Of a stretch of DNA of 5,803 nucleotides, positions 1 through 5,352 are shown one piece after another. How positions within the stretch are numbered: the first letter of the stretch is position 1; each line of letters opens with the position of its first letter. Under the pieces are notes generated by a model, which did not search any database, had not been told where the DNA came from, and saw only the letters and a program-made list of their open reading frames with translations. Source of the stretch: Collinsella aerofaciens (GTDB taxonomy: Bacteria > Actinomycetota > Coriobacteriia > Coriobacteriales > Coriobacteriaceae); contig CAJMJM010000111.1 of NCBI GenBank assembly GCA_905213725.1, positions 1 to 5,803 on the forward strand, read 5' to 3'. Made by a program: the position numbers and the translations under genes.

Positions 1-61
1 AAAGGGGCCTTCACTTTCTTTAATTCAGACAACCAGTCCGGTGTGCCGCGCCCCGTCGGTT
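1..61. other. Window-edge sequence downstream of the PcsB-like gene
   Basis: No gene is seen. On the minus strand it ends in AAGGCCCCTTT, which may be one arm of a terminator whose rest lies outside the window. Confidence 0.25.
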
Positions 62-1267
62 TTACGACAGCGCCACGCCGCCGAGCCAGCCCCAACGCAC
101 GCCAGAGCCAGTGCCATAGAAGCTAATAAACGAATCAAGCGACTTAGACGTAATGGCACCCTCGTTGCTCATAACGATGCCGCCGCCAACGTAGATACCC
201 ACATGACCGTAGATAAGGCCCGGAGCACCCGTGCCGCTGTGCGAGGAATCGGCCACGATCATGCCCACCTGCAGCGCCGAGCGGTCGGAGCTATAGCACC
301 ATGCGTTAAACATGTCGCACGCATTGCCGCCAAAGTAGCCAACGCCGGCGTTACGGAAGACATTGGTGACCCACGCCGCGCACCAGTTCTGACCCGGCGA
401 AGGCGTGGAGTAGCACGCGTTGACGACAGCCTGCTGCTTGCCCGAGCCGGCATTCTGCTGCGGAGTTCCGGGCGCGTACGATCCACCACCCGAGCTCGAA
501 CCACCCGAGTAGGAATTGTTCTTGTTCGCGGCAGCCGCGGCAGCGGCAGCCTTCCTAGCGGCCTCCTCAGCCTGGGCGGCAGCGAGGATCTCGGAATCGC
601 GCTGAGCCATGAGCTCCTTGACGTCGTCGGAAAGACCGTTCAGCACGGTCTGGACTTCTTGCTGCTTGGCCTGCATGTCCTGCATCTGGGCAGTCTGCTG
701 GTCCTTGAGCTTCTCTAAGTCGGCCTTCTGCGACTCGAGCTCGGTCTTTTGCGCATCGAGCTCTTCCTGGATGGTCTGAATGTCCTCGATGGCGTCGCGG
801 TCGCTCTTGTTGATCTTCTCAACGTAATGCGCGTTGGCGACGAGTTCCTCAAACGAGCCAGAGGCCAGCAGCAGCGACAGGATGTTCGTGCCGCCGGACT
901 TGTAGCTGGCGGCCACGCGATCGGAAAGGTCGTTGCGCTTCTTCTTGAGCTCGGCCTTCTTTTCATCGATCTGGGCCTGCGTGTCGTCAATCTTGCCCTG
1001 GACATTCTCGATGTCGTTGAGGGTCTGGGCATTCTTGTTGGCCAGCGCCGCATACTCATTTGCGATGCTGTCGAGCTGGGCCTGAACCTCGTCGAGCTGG
1101 GCCTGGGCGGCATTCAGTTTATCGGTGGTTTCTTTGGAAGCCTCCGCCGCATGGGCGCGAGCGGGCAGGCCAAAAAGAACTGCCGCAGAAGCGGCGCCGA
1201 ACAGGGCCTTGAGGGCAGTGCGGCGCGAGAGCTCCTGGGAAAGGATAGAATCGCTGTTTGGTGACAT
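62..1267 (-). CDS. Secreted PcsB-like coiled-coil protein with C-terminal CHAP/NlpC-P60-like peptidase domain
   Basis: Predicted exported peptidoglycan hydrolase of 401 aa. Residues 14-20 (SRRTALK) followed by a hydrophobic stretch to about residue 34 and an AHA cleavage site near residue 40 read as a twin-arginine-type signal peptide; Sec export is also possible. Residues 45-235 are heptad-rich, Gln/Glu/Lys/Asp-rich coiled coil, with a central 118-160 segment (ASYKSGGTNILSLLL...) typical of the PcsB/CwlO N-terminal domain. An Ala run (240-247) and a Ser/Gly linker (251-277) lead to the catalytic domain. C296 in NWCAAWV and H355 in YGHVGIYVGGG fit the Cys-His pair of CHAP/NlpC-P60 enzymes, with N368 or E369 as a possible third polar residue. 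In the family such proteins cleave peptidoglycan stem peptides or crosslinks, often at septa. The ATG at 1265-1267 is preceded by GGAG (1273-1276) at 5 nt spacing. It is monocistronic in this window and divergent from galE. Export and fold class are fairly sure; the exact bond cleaved is not known. Confidence 0.88.
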   Translation of the reverse strand: MSPNSDSILSQELSRRTALKALFGAASAAVLFGLPARAHAAEASKETTDKLNAAQAQLDEVQAQLDSIANEYAALANKNAQTLNDIENVQGKIDDTQAQIDEKKAELKKKRNDLSDRVAASYKSGGTNILSLLLASGSFEELVANAHYVEKINKSDRDAIEDIQTIQEELDAQKTELESQKADLEKLKDQQTAQMQDMQAKQQEVQTVLNGLSDDVKELMAQRDSEILAAAQAEEAARKAAAAAAAANKNNSYSGGSSSGGGSYAPGTPQQNAGSGKQQAVVNACYSTPSPGQNWCAAWVTNVFRNAGVGYFGGNACDMFNAWCYSSDRSALQVGMIVADSSHSGTGAPGLIYGHVGIYVGGGIVMSNEGAITSKSLDSFISFYGTGSGVRWGWLGGVALS

Positions 1268-1272
1268 ATGTA

Positions 1273-1276
1273 CTCC
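1273..1276 (-). promoter_or_regulatory. Ribosome binding site of the PcsB-like gene
   Basis: GGAG on the minus strand lies 5 nt before the ATG at 1265-1267. It supports this start over any internal one, and the signal peptide begins properly from it. Confidence 0.7.
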
Positions 1277-1311
1277 GTTACATGCTTATTTATATGTCGC
1301 TCAACTCATAC

Positions 1312-1339
1312 ATATTAGCGTACATCCGGCGCATCCCAA
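1312..1339 (-). promoter_or_regulatory. Possible promoter for the PcsB-like gene
   Basis: On the minus strand TTGGGA (1334-1339) and TAATAT (1312-1317) are separated by 16 nt, each matching 4 of 6 consensus bases. Transcription would start about 40 nt before the start codon. This is a weak match in an AT-richer patch, so it is only a candidate. Confidence 0.3.
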
Positions 1340-1469
1340 CGATTTCCACGAACGGCAGCAAACCGTGTGGTCGGCGGCTCATATGCAAACGTCAAGGTCG
1401 AGGGTATGCCCACGCCAAACATTTCCATGAGTACGTTAGCATGTTCATCTGCTTTTCCTGCCCTGCACA

Positions 1470-1497
1470 TTTTGGGTGCCCCTGCCTGCGCTATACT
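1470..1497 (+). promoter_or_regulatory. Probable galE promoter
   Basis: TATACT (1492-1497) is a good -10 element about 38 nt before the galE start. The -35 is poor: TTTTGG at 1470-1475 with 16 nt spacing is the best choice. The -10 is the main support. The rest of the 267-nt divergent region (1268-1534) shows no gene and no clear operator. Confidence 0.45.
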
Positions 1498-1524
1498 CCC
1501 CTGAAGAAGTGTTCCTGATTCGAT

Positions 1525-1530
1525 AGGAGA
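1525..1530 (+). promoter_or_regulatory. galE ribosome binding site
   Basis: AGGAGA at 1525-1530 ends 4 nt before the ATG at 1535 (5 nt from the AGGAG core), a near-ideal Shine-Dalgarno that fixes the start. Confidence 0.75.
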
Positions 1531-1534
1531 CTAC

Positions 1535-2596
1535 ATGTCCAAAGCACTCGACCCCAAAGACACCTGCGTCCTCGTAACCGGTGGCGCCGGCTTTATCGGC
1601 TCGCACACCGTCGTTCAGCTGCTCGAGGGCGGCTACCAGGTCGTCATCGTCGACGACCTCTCCAACTCCAGCGCCGTCGCCGTCGACCGCGTCAAGACCA
1701 TCGTGGGCGAAGAGGCTGCCAAGAACCTCACCTTCTACGAGGCCAACGTGCTCGACCGCGAGGCCATGAACAAGATCTTCGACACCCATCAGATCGACCG
1801 CGTCATCCACTTTGCCGGCTTTAAGGCCGTCGGCGAGTCGGTGAGCAAGCCCGTCGAGTACTACCACAACAACATCGAGAACACCCTGGTGCTCATCGAC
1901 GTCATGCGGAACCATGGCTGCAAGTCCATCATCTTCTCGAGCTCCTCGACCGTCTACGGCGACCCGGACAACCCGCCCGTCACCGAGGAGGATCCTAAGA
2001 AGCCCGCGACCAACCCCTATGGTTGGACCAAGTGGATGATCGAGCAGATCCTTATGGACGTCCACACCGCCGACCCCGAGTGGGACGTCGTGCTGCTCCG
2101 TTACTTCAACCCCATCGGCGCTCATCCGTCGGGCCTGATCGGCGAGGACCCCAAGGGCATTCCCAACAACCTGGTGCCCTATGTCGCCCAGGTCGCCGTG
2201 GGCAAGCTCGAGGCCGTTCAGGTCTTTGGCAACGACTACCCCACCCCCGACGGCACCGGCGTGCGCGACTACATCCACGTGTGCGATCTGGCCTCTGGTC
2301 ACGTTGCCGCCCTTAACTGGATGAACGGCAAGACCGGCGTCGAGATCTTTAACTTGGGCACCGGCACCGGCACCTCGGTACTCGAGGTCGTCGCCGCCTT
2401 CTCCAAGGCTTGTGGCAAGGAGCTGCCCTACGTGATCCGCGAGCGCCGCGCCGGCGACATCGCTGCCAACTGGTGCGACGCCTCCAAGGCCGAGCGCATG
2501 ATGGGTTGGAAGGCCCAATACGACATCGCGGATATGTGCCGCGACAGCTGGAACTGGCAGAGCCACAACCCCAACGGCTTCGCCGACGCCGAGTAG
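1535..2596 (+). CDS. galE: UDP-glucose 4-epimerase
   Basis: Cytoplasmic NAD-dependent epimerase that interconverts UDP-glucose and UDP-galactose (Leloir pathway and surface-polysaccharide precursor supply). The protein has 353 aa, slightly longer than the E. coli enzyme (338 aa). Residues 15-22 (TGGAGFIG) are the Rossmann NAD-binding loop. S137 in FSSSSTVYG, Y162 and K166 in NPYGWTK are the SDR catalytic triad. The stretch from 189 (RYFNPIGAHPSG, then GEDPKGIPNNLVPY) is the classic GalE substrate-binding block, and RRAGD (304-308) is also conserved. At the position of E. coli Y299, which limits access to N-acetylated substrates, this protein has N312 in GDIAANW; the human enzyme has a cysteine there and accepts both sugar types. 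UDP-GlcNAc/UDP-GalNAc activity is therefore plausible. No galT or galK lies beside it, so it is not in a galactose operon here. Its high GC fits the resident genome. Confidence 0.97.
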   Translation: MSKALDPKDTCVLVTGGAGFIGSHTVVQLLEGGYQVVIVDDLSNSSAVAVDRVKTIVGEEAAKNLTFYEANVLDREAMNKIFDTHQIDRVIHFAGFKAVGESVSKPVEYYHNNIENTLVLIDVMRNHGCKSIIFSSSSTVYGDPDNPPVTEEDPKKPATNPYGWTKWMIEQILMDVHTADPEWDVVLLRYFNPIGAHPSGLIGEDPKGIPNNLVPYVAQVAVGKLEAVQVFGNDYPTPDGTGVRDYIHVCDLASGHVAALNWMNGKTGVEIFNLGTGTGTSVLEVVAAFSKACGKELPYVIRERRAGDIAANWCDASKAERMMGWKAQYDIADMCRDSWNWQSHNPNGFADAE

Positions 2597-2605
2597 CCAC
2601 TCCCC

Positions 2606-2643
2606 CGTGCTAGGTTTTGTGGCATGCCTCAAAACCTAGCACG
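2606..2643. repeat. 38-nt near-perfect palindrome A (REP-like)
   Basis: Arms 2606-2619 and 2630-2643 are perfect 14-bp inverted repeats, and the intervening 10 nt contain GGCATGCC (2621-2628), itself a palindrome; only T2620/T2629 fail to pair. It starts 10 nt after the galE stop. No T-run follows it, so it is not a standard terminator. It aligns with the element at 2677-2707: both share TAG-R-TTT on the left, a CATG centre, and CAAAA(A)YCTA on the right. It may stabilise the 3' end of galE mRNA, bind a protein, or be a dispersed intergenic repeat. Confidence 0.75.
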
Positions 2644-2652
2644 CGACATGCT

Positions 2653-2664
2653 CGGCACATGCCG
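2653..2664. repeat. Short CGGCA/TGCCG inverted repeat between the palindromes
   Basis: Arms 2653-2657 and 2660-2664 are 5-bp inverted repeats around a 2-nt centre, again with a CATG at the core (2658-2661). Five CATG tetramers fall in 2623-2693 (starts 2623, 2647, 2658, 2672, 2690). Its meaning is unknown and it may be incidental. Confidence 0.3.
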
Positions 2665-2676
2665 CTTCCCGCATGG

Positions 2677-2707
2677 GTAGATTTCTAGACATGTCCCAAA
2701 AATCTAC
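2677..2707. repeat. Palindrome B, diverged relative of palindrome A
   Basis: GTAGATTT (2677-2684) pairs with AAATCTAC (2700-2707) and encloses GACATGTC (2688-2695), an 8-bp perfect palindrome. Counting from TAG to CATG, both A and B have 16 nt with 11 identical, and the right halves align with one extra A in B. The shared architecture argues for a common origin. No T-run follows directly. Confidence 0.6.
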
Positions 2708-2709
2708 TG

Positions 2710-2742
2710 GCCCCGGCCTCCAATGTGAGGTCGGGGCTTTTT
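2710..2742 (+). terminator. Intrinsic terminator downstream of galE
   Basis: An 11-bp stem (2710-2720 with 2727-2737, one G-U pair) closes a 6-nt loop, CAATGT, and is followed by five T residues (2738-2742). It is a strong rho-independent terminator reading in the galE direction, about 114 nt after the stop codon. Its T-run is also where the homology of the neighbouring IS remnant ends. Confidence 0.85.
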
Positions 2743-2996
2743 AGGAACTCGTTCTCGAGCTCGAGCTCGCGCATGCACTTGCGGGCGGCCCTCATCTCGG
2801 CGGTCTCGGTCTTGGCCGCGGCCGCCGCGACCGGGTGGTTGGCCAGTTCCTTCTTTCTGACCGTCACCCATCTTCCCAGGATCTTCTCATTGATGCCGAG
2901 GTCGGCAGCCACTTGGGCGATGGGCTTCCCCGACGCGACGGCGAAGTCTGCGGCCTCGATGCGGTGCCCCGCTGTGCAGGAGAGCCTATCTGCCAT
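2739..2996 (-). pseudogene. Truncated IS3-family transposase OrfA
   Basis: Residues 1-86 read as the N-terminal DNA-binding subunit of an IS3-family transposase. A helix-turn-helix of the HTH_Tnp_1 type spans about 13-45 (RIEAADFAVASGKPIAQVAADLGIN...LGRWV), and a leucine-zipper-like helix about 64-86 ends in ELELENEFLK. Intact OrfA proteins continue with a KKA...FF-like end and a frameshift into OrfB. Here homology stops at K86 (2739-2741), and the frame runs on through the galE terminator for 17 foreign residues to a stop at 2685. OrfB with its DDE catalytic domain is missing, so the element cannot move by itself. The ATG at 2994-2996 has AAAGGAG upstream (3006-3012) at 9 nt spacing. The remnant could still make a small DNA-binding protein. 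Confidence 0.82.
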
Positions 2997-3005
2997 GACT
3001 GAACA

Positions 3006-3012
3006 CTCCTTT
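3006..3012 (-). promoter_or_regulatory. Ribosome binding site of the orfA remnant
   Basis: AAAGGAG on the minus strand lies 9 nt from the ATG at 2994-2996. It is well preserved, so the truncated OrfA could still be translated. Confidence 0.5.
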
Positions 3013-3084
3013 CTTTTTGGCGCTGAAACGATTATCGCCGCTCAACGCCATTCCTCTAAGTCAAGTGTCCTGGGATACAATACA

Positions 3085-3215
3085 GTTCAAATGGACGAGG
3101 AGGATCCGGCGCTCCTCTTGATGAGCCCGGAGAGGCCCCTGGTCGTCACCCTTCCCCGCGCGAACGCAAAGCGGACGGCGGCGAGCCATGTCCTCCCCGC
3201 GCGTTCCATTTAGGG
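3085..3215. other. Unassigned stretch between IS remnant and ATPase operon, with coding-like third-position GC
   Basis: Two mirrored frames of 40 codons are open here: plus 3091-3213 and minus 3087-3209. Their third positions coincide and are nearly all G or C, as in coding DNA of this genome. The minus frame (MERAGRTWLAAVRFAFARG...) has a GAGG at 9 nt before its ATG; the plus frame has no ribosome binding site. Neither is recognisable. It is best seen as a fragment of a decayed gene left at the IS junction; a real small basic peptide on the minus strand cannot be excluded. Confidence 0.3.
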
Positions 3216-3220
3216 AGTCC

Positions 3221-3249
3221 TCGAGAAGTCGATCTCCCTGTGCGATAAT
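3221..3249 (+). promoter_or_regulatory. Promoter of the ATPase-nuclease operon
   Basis: TCGAGA (3221-3226, 4 of 6 matches) and GATAAT (3244-3249, 5 of 6) are spaced 17 nt apart. TGC directly before the -10 makes it an extended -10 element. Transcription would start near 3256, giving a leader of about 35 nt. Arms AGGGAG (3212-3217) and CTCCCT (3234-3239) flank the -35, and a perfect palindrome CTCGCGAG (3263-3270) lies just after the start point; both are possible operators. Confidence 0.55.
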
Positions 3250-3290
3250 CGAGCTATTGAGTCTCGCGAGTTTAGAGCTGGTGATATGCA

Positions 3291-4589
3291 TTGAAAATCA
3301 AGGTGAAAAACATCGGCAGGGTCGCTGAGGCCGATATCGAGATTAATGGCATTGCCGTGATCGCCGGGGAGAACGGGACGGGGAAAAGCACGGTTGGAAA
3401 AGCGCTTTATGCGGCCTTCAACAGCATGTCCGATTCGGAGAACAAAATCGACCGCATGAGGCGCAATAGTGTTGAACGCGCCATCAGGAAGGCATATGTG
3501 GGAGGCCCTCTCGACTCCACGTCTCGCCACAGGCGAACTGCTGGAAGAATGAATGGTTTCATCGACAGGGTTTTTTCGGGCGAGTGCACGAGGGACGAGC
3601 TTATTGATGAGATAAAGGAGTATTACGGGGAGGAGATCTCCCGTGAGATCGAATCCGATTTCACGAATGGCGTAGCAGGAGTTGCCGATCAGATTATCGA
3701 GATCATGGATATCTCCGATGATGAGGTATTTCGTGCGATTGCGACAAACAGGTTCCAAAGCGAGTTCAACAGCCAGATCAATTCGGTTTTCGGCGAAGAG
3801 CCCGGGAAGGTCGAACTCCAGATAAAGGACGCATCTACGGTTTTCTCGGTTGCAGGTGACGAGGTGGCGGAGGTGCACGATAGGAGGGTTTTGCGATTCA
3901 GGGCGCATTATCTGGACGACCCGTTCCTGATCGATTCTCTCGGAGGGCCCTACGGCCCCGCTTTTCGGTTCAGGCCCCTCCTTGGACACCAGGAGGAGCT
4001 GCGGCAAGATTTGATTCAGGCGACCATCCGTAACGATGACAGCGAGTCCTCGCTGTTCGACGAGATCGCGAAGGAGCGGCACCTGAAGGTTCTCATGGAC
4101 AAGGTCTCCTCCTTATGTCCGGGGTATTTCGAGAGGAGCGAAAGTCGCGGTCACCTTACGTATCTCGAAGAGGGCTTCGCTCGGGGGTTGGAGCCTGGGA
4201 ACCTTTCTGCTGGCTTGAAGACGTTCGCCATCATGAAGGTGCTCTTGAAGTCCGGCGCGCTAGATGCCGGAGGGACTATTATCCTCGATGAACCCGAGAT
4301 TCATCTTCATCCTGCATGGCAGCTGGCCTTCGCCGAGATAATCGTGCTGCTCCAGAAAGAGCTCGGGATGCACGTCTTAATGAGCACCCATAGTCCATAT
4401 TTCTTGAATGCGATCGAAGTGTATTCTAAGAAGCACGCTGTTGATGGATTGTGCTCATATTATCTTGCGGAGACCTGCGCTGATGGACGCTCTCGCTTTG
4501 CCGAAATAACCGGCTCGACTGAGGTCGCCTACGAGAAGCTGGCGGCTCCTTTTGATACGCTTGAGAGGGAGGAGTACGGCCTTGAGTAG
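3291..4589 (+). CDS. ABC/OLD-type AAA ATPase, putative defence-system ATPase
   Basis: Cytoplasmic ATPase of 432 aa. The N-terminal half-domain opens with KIKVKNIGRVAEADIEING and a Walker A, GENGTGKST (26-34). A long helical insertion follows (about 45-200), rich in charged residues. The C-terminal half has an ABC-signature-like NLSAGLK (304-310), Walker B IILDEPEIHLHP (330-341; D333, E334 catalytic) and an H-loop STHSP with H367. This order is that of the AAA_15/AAA_21 ABC-like ATPases related to OLD, RecF and SMC proteins. Unlike OLD or GajA it has no TOPRIM domain after the ATPase, since it ends 65 residues beyond H367. The start is TTG at 3291: an in-frame TGA sits at 3282 and the ATG at 3286 runs into a stop at once; GGTGA (3280-3284) is a weak ribosome binding site. 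It overlaps the nuclease gene by 8 nt. By analogy it may sense a phage or DNA state and license the nuclease; this is inferred. The ATPase family is sure, the function is not. Confidence 0.9.
   Translation: MKIKVKNIGRVAEADIEINGIAVIAGENGTGKSTVGKALYAAFNSMSDSENKIDRMRRNSVERAIRKAYVGGPLDSTSRHRRTAGRMNGFIDRVFSGECTRDELIDEIKEYYGEEISREIESDFTNGVAGVADQIIEIMDISDDEVFRAIATNRFQSEFNSQINSVFGEEPGKVELQIKDASTVFSVAGDEVAEVHDRRVLRFRAHYLDDPFLIDSLGGPYGPAFRFRPLLGHQEELRQDLIQATIRNDDSESSLFDEIAKERHLKVLMDKVSSLCPGYFERSESRGHLTYLEEGFARGLEPGNLSAGLKTFAIMKVLLKSGALDAGGTIILDEPEIHLHPAWQLAFAEIIVLLQKELGMHVLMSTHSPYFLNAIEVYSKKHAVDGLCSYYLAETCADGRSRFAEITGSTEVAYEKLAAPFDTLEREEYGLE
4566..4574 (+). promoter_or_regulatory. Ribosome binding site of the nuclease gene, inside the ATPase gene
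   Basis: AGGGAGGAG (4566-4574) lies 7 nt before TTG at 4582. This strong Shine-Dalgarno decides the start at 4582 rather than the TTG codons at 4552 or 4561, which have none. It lies in the ATPase end, which suggests translational coupling. Confidence 0.75.
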
Positions 4590-5250
4590 CGACCTGTGCG
4601 CCTCCTGCCCTCATCCGAACTCTCCCGTGGTGCCAGATGGCAGCGATGGTTGCTCCCGTTGCAGGACCTGTATCCTAAGGGACTGCACGTCGACCATCTC
4701 CAAAACATCCAGAGACGGGAGCGTCTCTCTTGTGGATGACGATTTGCCTGTTGTCAATTTTGACTCTGTTAAAGAATGCTACTGCAAGAAGGTCAATAGG
4801 TGGATGCAACTCCCGCGCTCCGCCGATGCGCTGTATTGCGATCGGGAAACGTTATATCTAGTCGAATTTAAAAACGGCAGTCTGAAGGAGACGCTGGGGA
4901 AGAGGCTCAATCCCAAGGATGACGAAGAGCTTGGTATCAATCTTGGCCAAAGGGACGCCCTCATCGAGAAGTGCAAGGACAGCGTTTTGATCTGCTCGGA
5001 CCTGTGGGGAAAGAGGACGAGATGGTTTCGCGAGCACTGCGTCTTTGTTTTGGTATACAACGAGGACAAGAACAAGACCGCGTTGAAGCGGGTTGCCAGC
5101 TCGATTAGGAAAAAAGCGCGTTTTGGGCTTCCTGACAAATTGAAAGGTTTTTGCGTGAAGGATGTCTTGACGCTAACCGAAAAGGAGTTTTCGACATCGC
5201 TCCTTTCAACTTGGCGAGACGCAGAAGAAATCGCGGAGGTCGACGCGTAG
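4582..5250 (+). CDS. Putative PD-(D/E)xK nuclease with N-terminal cysteine cluster
   Basis: Small protein of 222 aa, read from TTG 4582. Residues 6-35 hold C6, C9, C24, C27, C30 and C35, spaced as CxxC...CxxCxxC...C, which looks like a zinc-binding or Fe-S-binding module. The body shows a PD-(D/E)xK pattern: E65 in a helix (SVKECYCKK), D82 in the first strand (ADALYCD), then E95 and K97 in VEFKNG, followed by a helix (100-109) and a later strand CVFVLVYNED (153-162). This is the metal-binding D...ExK core of restriction-like endonucleases; the fold is inferred from spacing and predicted strands only. The last third is Lys/Arg-rich (RKKARFGLPDKLK), suiting nucleic-acid binding. There is no HNH motif (Septu PtuB) and no evident TOPRIM motif (PARIS AriB). 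It overlaps the ATPase gene by 8 nt and is surely its functional partner. GC is low. I do not recognise a named family. Confidence 0.8.
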   Translation: MSSDLCASCPHPNSPVVPDGSDGCSRCRTCILRDCTSTISKTSRDGSVSLVDDDLPVVNFDSVKECYCKKVNRWMQLPRSADALYCDRETLYLVEFKNGSLKETLGKRLNPKDDEELGINLGQRDALIEKCKDSVLICSDLWGKRTRWFREHCVFVLVYNEDKNKTALKRVASSIRKKARFGLPDKLKGFCVKDVLTLTEKEFSTSLLSTWRDAEEIAEVDA

Positions 5251-5345
5251 GAGACCGAAAAGCATCCGGTGGCTATTTGCTCCCGATATCGATCGTTCGT
5301 CTGCAGTCGGTTTTCTTTCCGCTGCGCCCGCCAGTTTGCGATGAG
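5251..5345. other. Intergenic region after the nuclease gene
   Basis: No convincing gene or intrinsic terminator is visible here: no GC stem with a T-run follows the stop at 5250. The operon end is therefore unclear. The minus-strand frame of the neighbouring remnant runs through it to 5273 but the residues look non-native. Confidence 0.35.
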
Positions 5346-5352
5346 TCGCGCA

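Larger units (their letters stand above)
2739..3084 (-). mobile_element. Remnant of an IS3-family insertion sequence (5' end plus partial orfA)
   Basis: The element keeps its orfA 5' part and upstream region. The minus strand around 3084-3050 reads TGTATTGTATCCCAGGACAC and onward, which could be the terminal repeat because it starts with the TG usual in IS3 ends. The exact end is uncertain and no partner inverted repeat is seen, as expected if the other end was deleted together with orfB. Confidence 0.5.

Noticed and set aside
1445..2632. 395-codon open frame on the minus strand opposite galE
   Set aside because: It mirrors the GC-rich codon pattern of galE, its product is low-complexity Gly/Val/Asp/His without a domain, and galE is certain.
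2606..2643. Palindrome A as the galE terminator
   Set aside because: No T-run follows it on either strand; the real terminator is at 2710-2742.
2725..3213. 162-codon plus-strand frame opposite the orfA remnant
   Set aside because: The minus strand encodes a clear helix-turn-helix OrfA, so this is its antisense shadow.
3210..4082. 290-codon open frame on the minus strand opposite the ATPase gene
   Set aside because: It has no recognisable domain, and the sense strand carries a full set of ATPase motifs.
4552..4581. Upstream TTG start for the nuclease gene
   Set aside because: No ribosome binding site precedes 4552 or 4561, whereas TTG 4582 has AGGGAGGAG at 7 nt.
3291..5250. Assignment to Septu, PARIS or Gabija
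   Set aside because: The second protein lacks an HNH motif and shows D...ExK instead of an evident TOPRIM motif, there is no UvrD-like helicase (GajB), and the ATPase lacks a TOPRIM domain.
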